From Emcibacter sp. (GTDB lineage Bacteria; Pseudomonadota; Alphaproteobacteria; Sphingomonadales; Emcibacteraceae): a DNA stretch of 6,075 nucleotides. The DNA lies in assembly GCA_027019205.1 (NCBI GenBank), contig JALUWZ010000188.1, forward strand, positions 1-6,075, in the 5' to 3' direction. The translations under genes were made by a program, and so were the position numbers. Positions 5,575 to 6,075 of the stretch are shown here, in pieces. The notes beneath the pieces are model-generated. The model was not told where the DNA came from. It was given only the letters and a program-made list of their open reading frames with translations, and searched no databases. Numbering within the stretch: the first letter of the stretch is position 1; each line of letters opens with the position of its first letter.

Positions 5575-6075
5575 CTAGATATATTTATTCAGGATATAAC
5601 GTAAGAACAGATATAAAGTCCCGATCAGGGCCAGAAGTATTAAAAAAATATCTTTATAGGATTGTGAAACAATCCCGAGGATTAATCCGGTTTGCTGCCT
5701 GATGGCTTTCTTTTCCCTCTCTGTCAGTATTCTCATGTCCTCTTTGGTATTATCCCCCCAGAAATCACGATTTTTTCTATAATCATCCGGGTCCATATTA
5801 AAGCCCAATTGCATGACATTGGTGACGTTTCTCCTATAGCCGAATATCAGGTCCCTGGAGGTAAAATATATTGTTCTCAGGGCCGGGTTATCTTTGAGAT
5901 TATCAAGAAATCCCCCGACGACGGTCTCTTGGGGGCTGATATATTGGCTTTTCCCGGGAATAATACTGTTTCCCGGTGTGATCATGGTGGAATAAGGGAC
6001 TATGGAATTGGTAATATCGGGGGAAAATTCTGATGGACTGTTGCCATTTTTCATGGATAAAGGTTGGATATATTT
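5575..6075 (-). CDS. Unrecognised protein with one C-terminal membrane segment, 3' part
   Basis: I do not recognise this family. The frame is open to the window edge. An ATG at 6052-6054 would give 159 residues, but it has no ribosome site and the seven codons before it (KYIQPLS) remain open, so the true start probably lies outside. Counting from that ATG, residues 1-45 are rich in Ser, Pro, Asn and Ile and look disordered. Residues 46-100 hold a more ordered-looking polar region with FTSRDLIFGYRRN and NMDPDDYRKNRDFWGDN. Residues 101-134 are strongly charged and probably helical. Residues 136-151 (IFLILLALIGTLYLFL) form one membrane helix ending in a short basic tail. There are no cysteines and no catalytic motif that I can identify. 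The base composition is lower in GC than thrC or upp. It could be tail-anchored, or have further membrane segments upstream. The link to the salvage genes is only adjacency. Confidence 0.7.
   Translation of the reverse strand, partial: KYIQPLSMKNGNSPSEFSPDITNSIVPYSTMITPGNSIIPGKSQYISPQETVVGGFLDNLKDNPALRTIYFTSRDLIFGYRRNVTNVMQLGFNMDPDDYRKNRDFWGDNTKEDMRILTEREKKAIRQQTGLILGIVSQSYKDIFLILLALIGTLYLFLRYILNKYI

Noticed and set aside
5692..6033. Plus-strand open frame opposite the unrecognised gene
   Set aside because: Its translation shows no coherent domain and it lacks a ribosome site. The minus-strand frame has a clear membrane helix and a more natural composition, although certainty about either frame is lower than for the other genes.

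Overview
The window looks like a chromosomal segment from an alphaproteobacterium of moderate GC content. Two things suggest this. A threonine synthase gene overlaps a single-chain M16 processing-type peptidase gene, a pairing I know from alphaproteobacteria. The genes are also tightly packed and often touch end to end. I cannot name a genus. No RNA genes, insertion sequences, CRISPR arrays or phage genes were seen.

Layout: (1) bases 1-2238, plus strand: the 3' two-thirds of thrC, then an M16 peptidase gene joined to it by an ATGA stop/start overlap. (2) bases 2235-2645, minus strand: cytidine deaminase, overlapping the M16 gene by 4 bases tail to tail. (3) bases 2646-2742: a 97-bp divergent control region with a plausible sigma70-type promoter for the plus-strand pair. 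(4) bases 2743-4123, plus strand: thymidine kinase followed 25 bp later by a secreted S1/P1-type zinc nuclease. (5) bases 4127-5372, minus strand: a RutR-like TetR-family regulator, then 1 bp later uracil phosphoribosyltransferase. This pair converges on the nuclease with 3 bp between stop codons. (6) bases 5373-5574: an AT-rich intergenic stretch. (7) bases 5575-6075, minus strand: the 3' part of an unrecognised gene with one C-terminal membrane segment. It stays open through the window edge.

Taken together, bases 2235-5372 read as a pyrimidine salvage island. An exported nuclease could cut external nucleic acid to nucleotides, cytidine deaminase converts (deoxy)cytidine to (deoxy)uridine, thymidine kinase traps thymidine and deoxyuridine, and Upp traps uracil. 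The adjacent regulator keeps the residues I associate with uracil/thymine binding in RutR. The enzyme assignments are strong. The joint function and regulation are inferences from adjacency. The most noteworthy points are this gene grouping, a nuclease that appears to have Tyr instead of Trp at its mature N-terminus, and the unrecognised membrane-anchored protein at the right edge.
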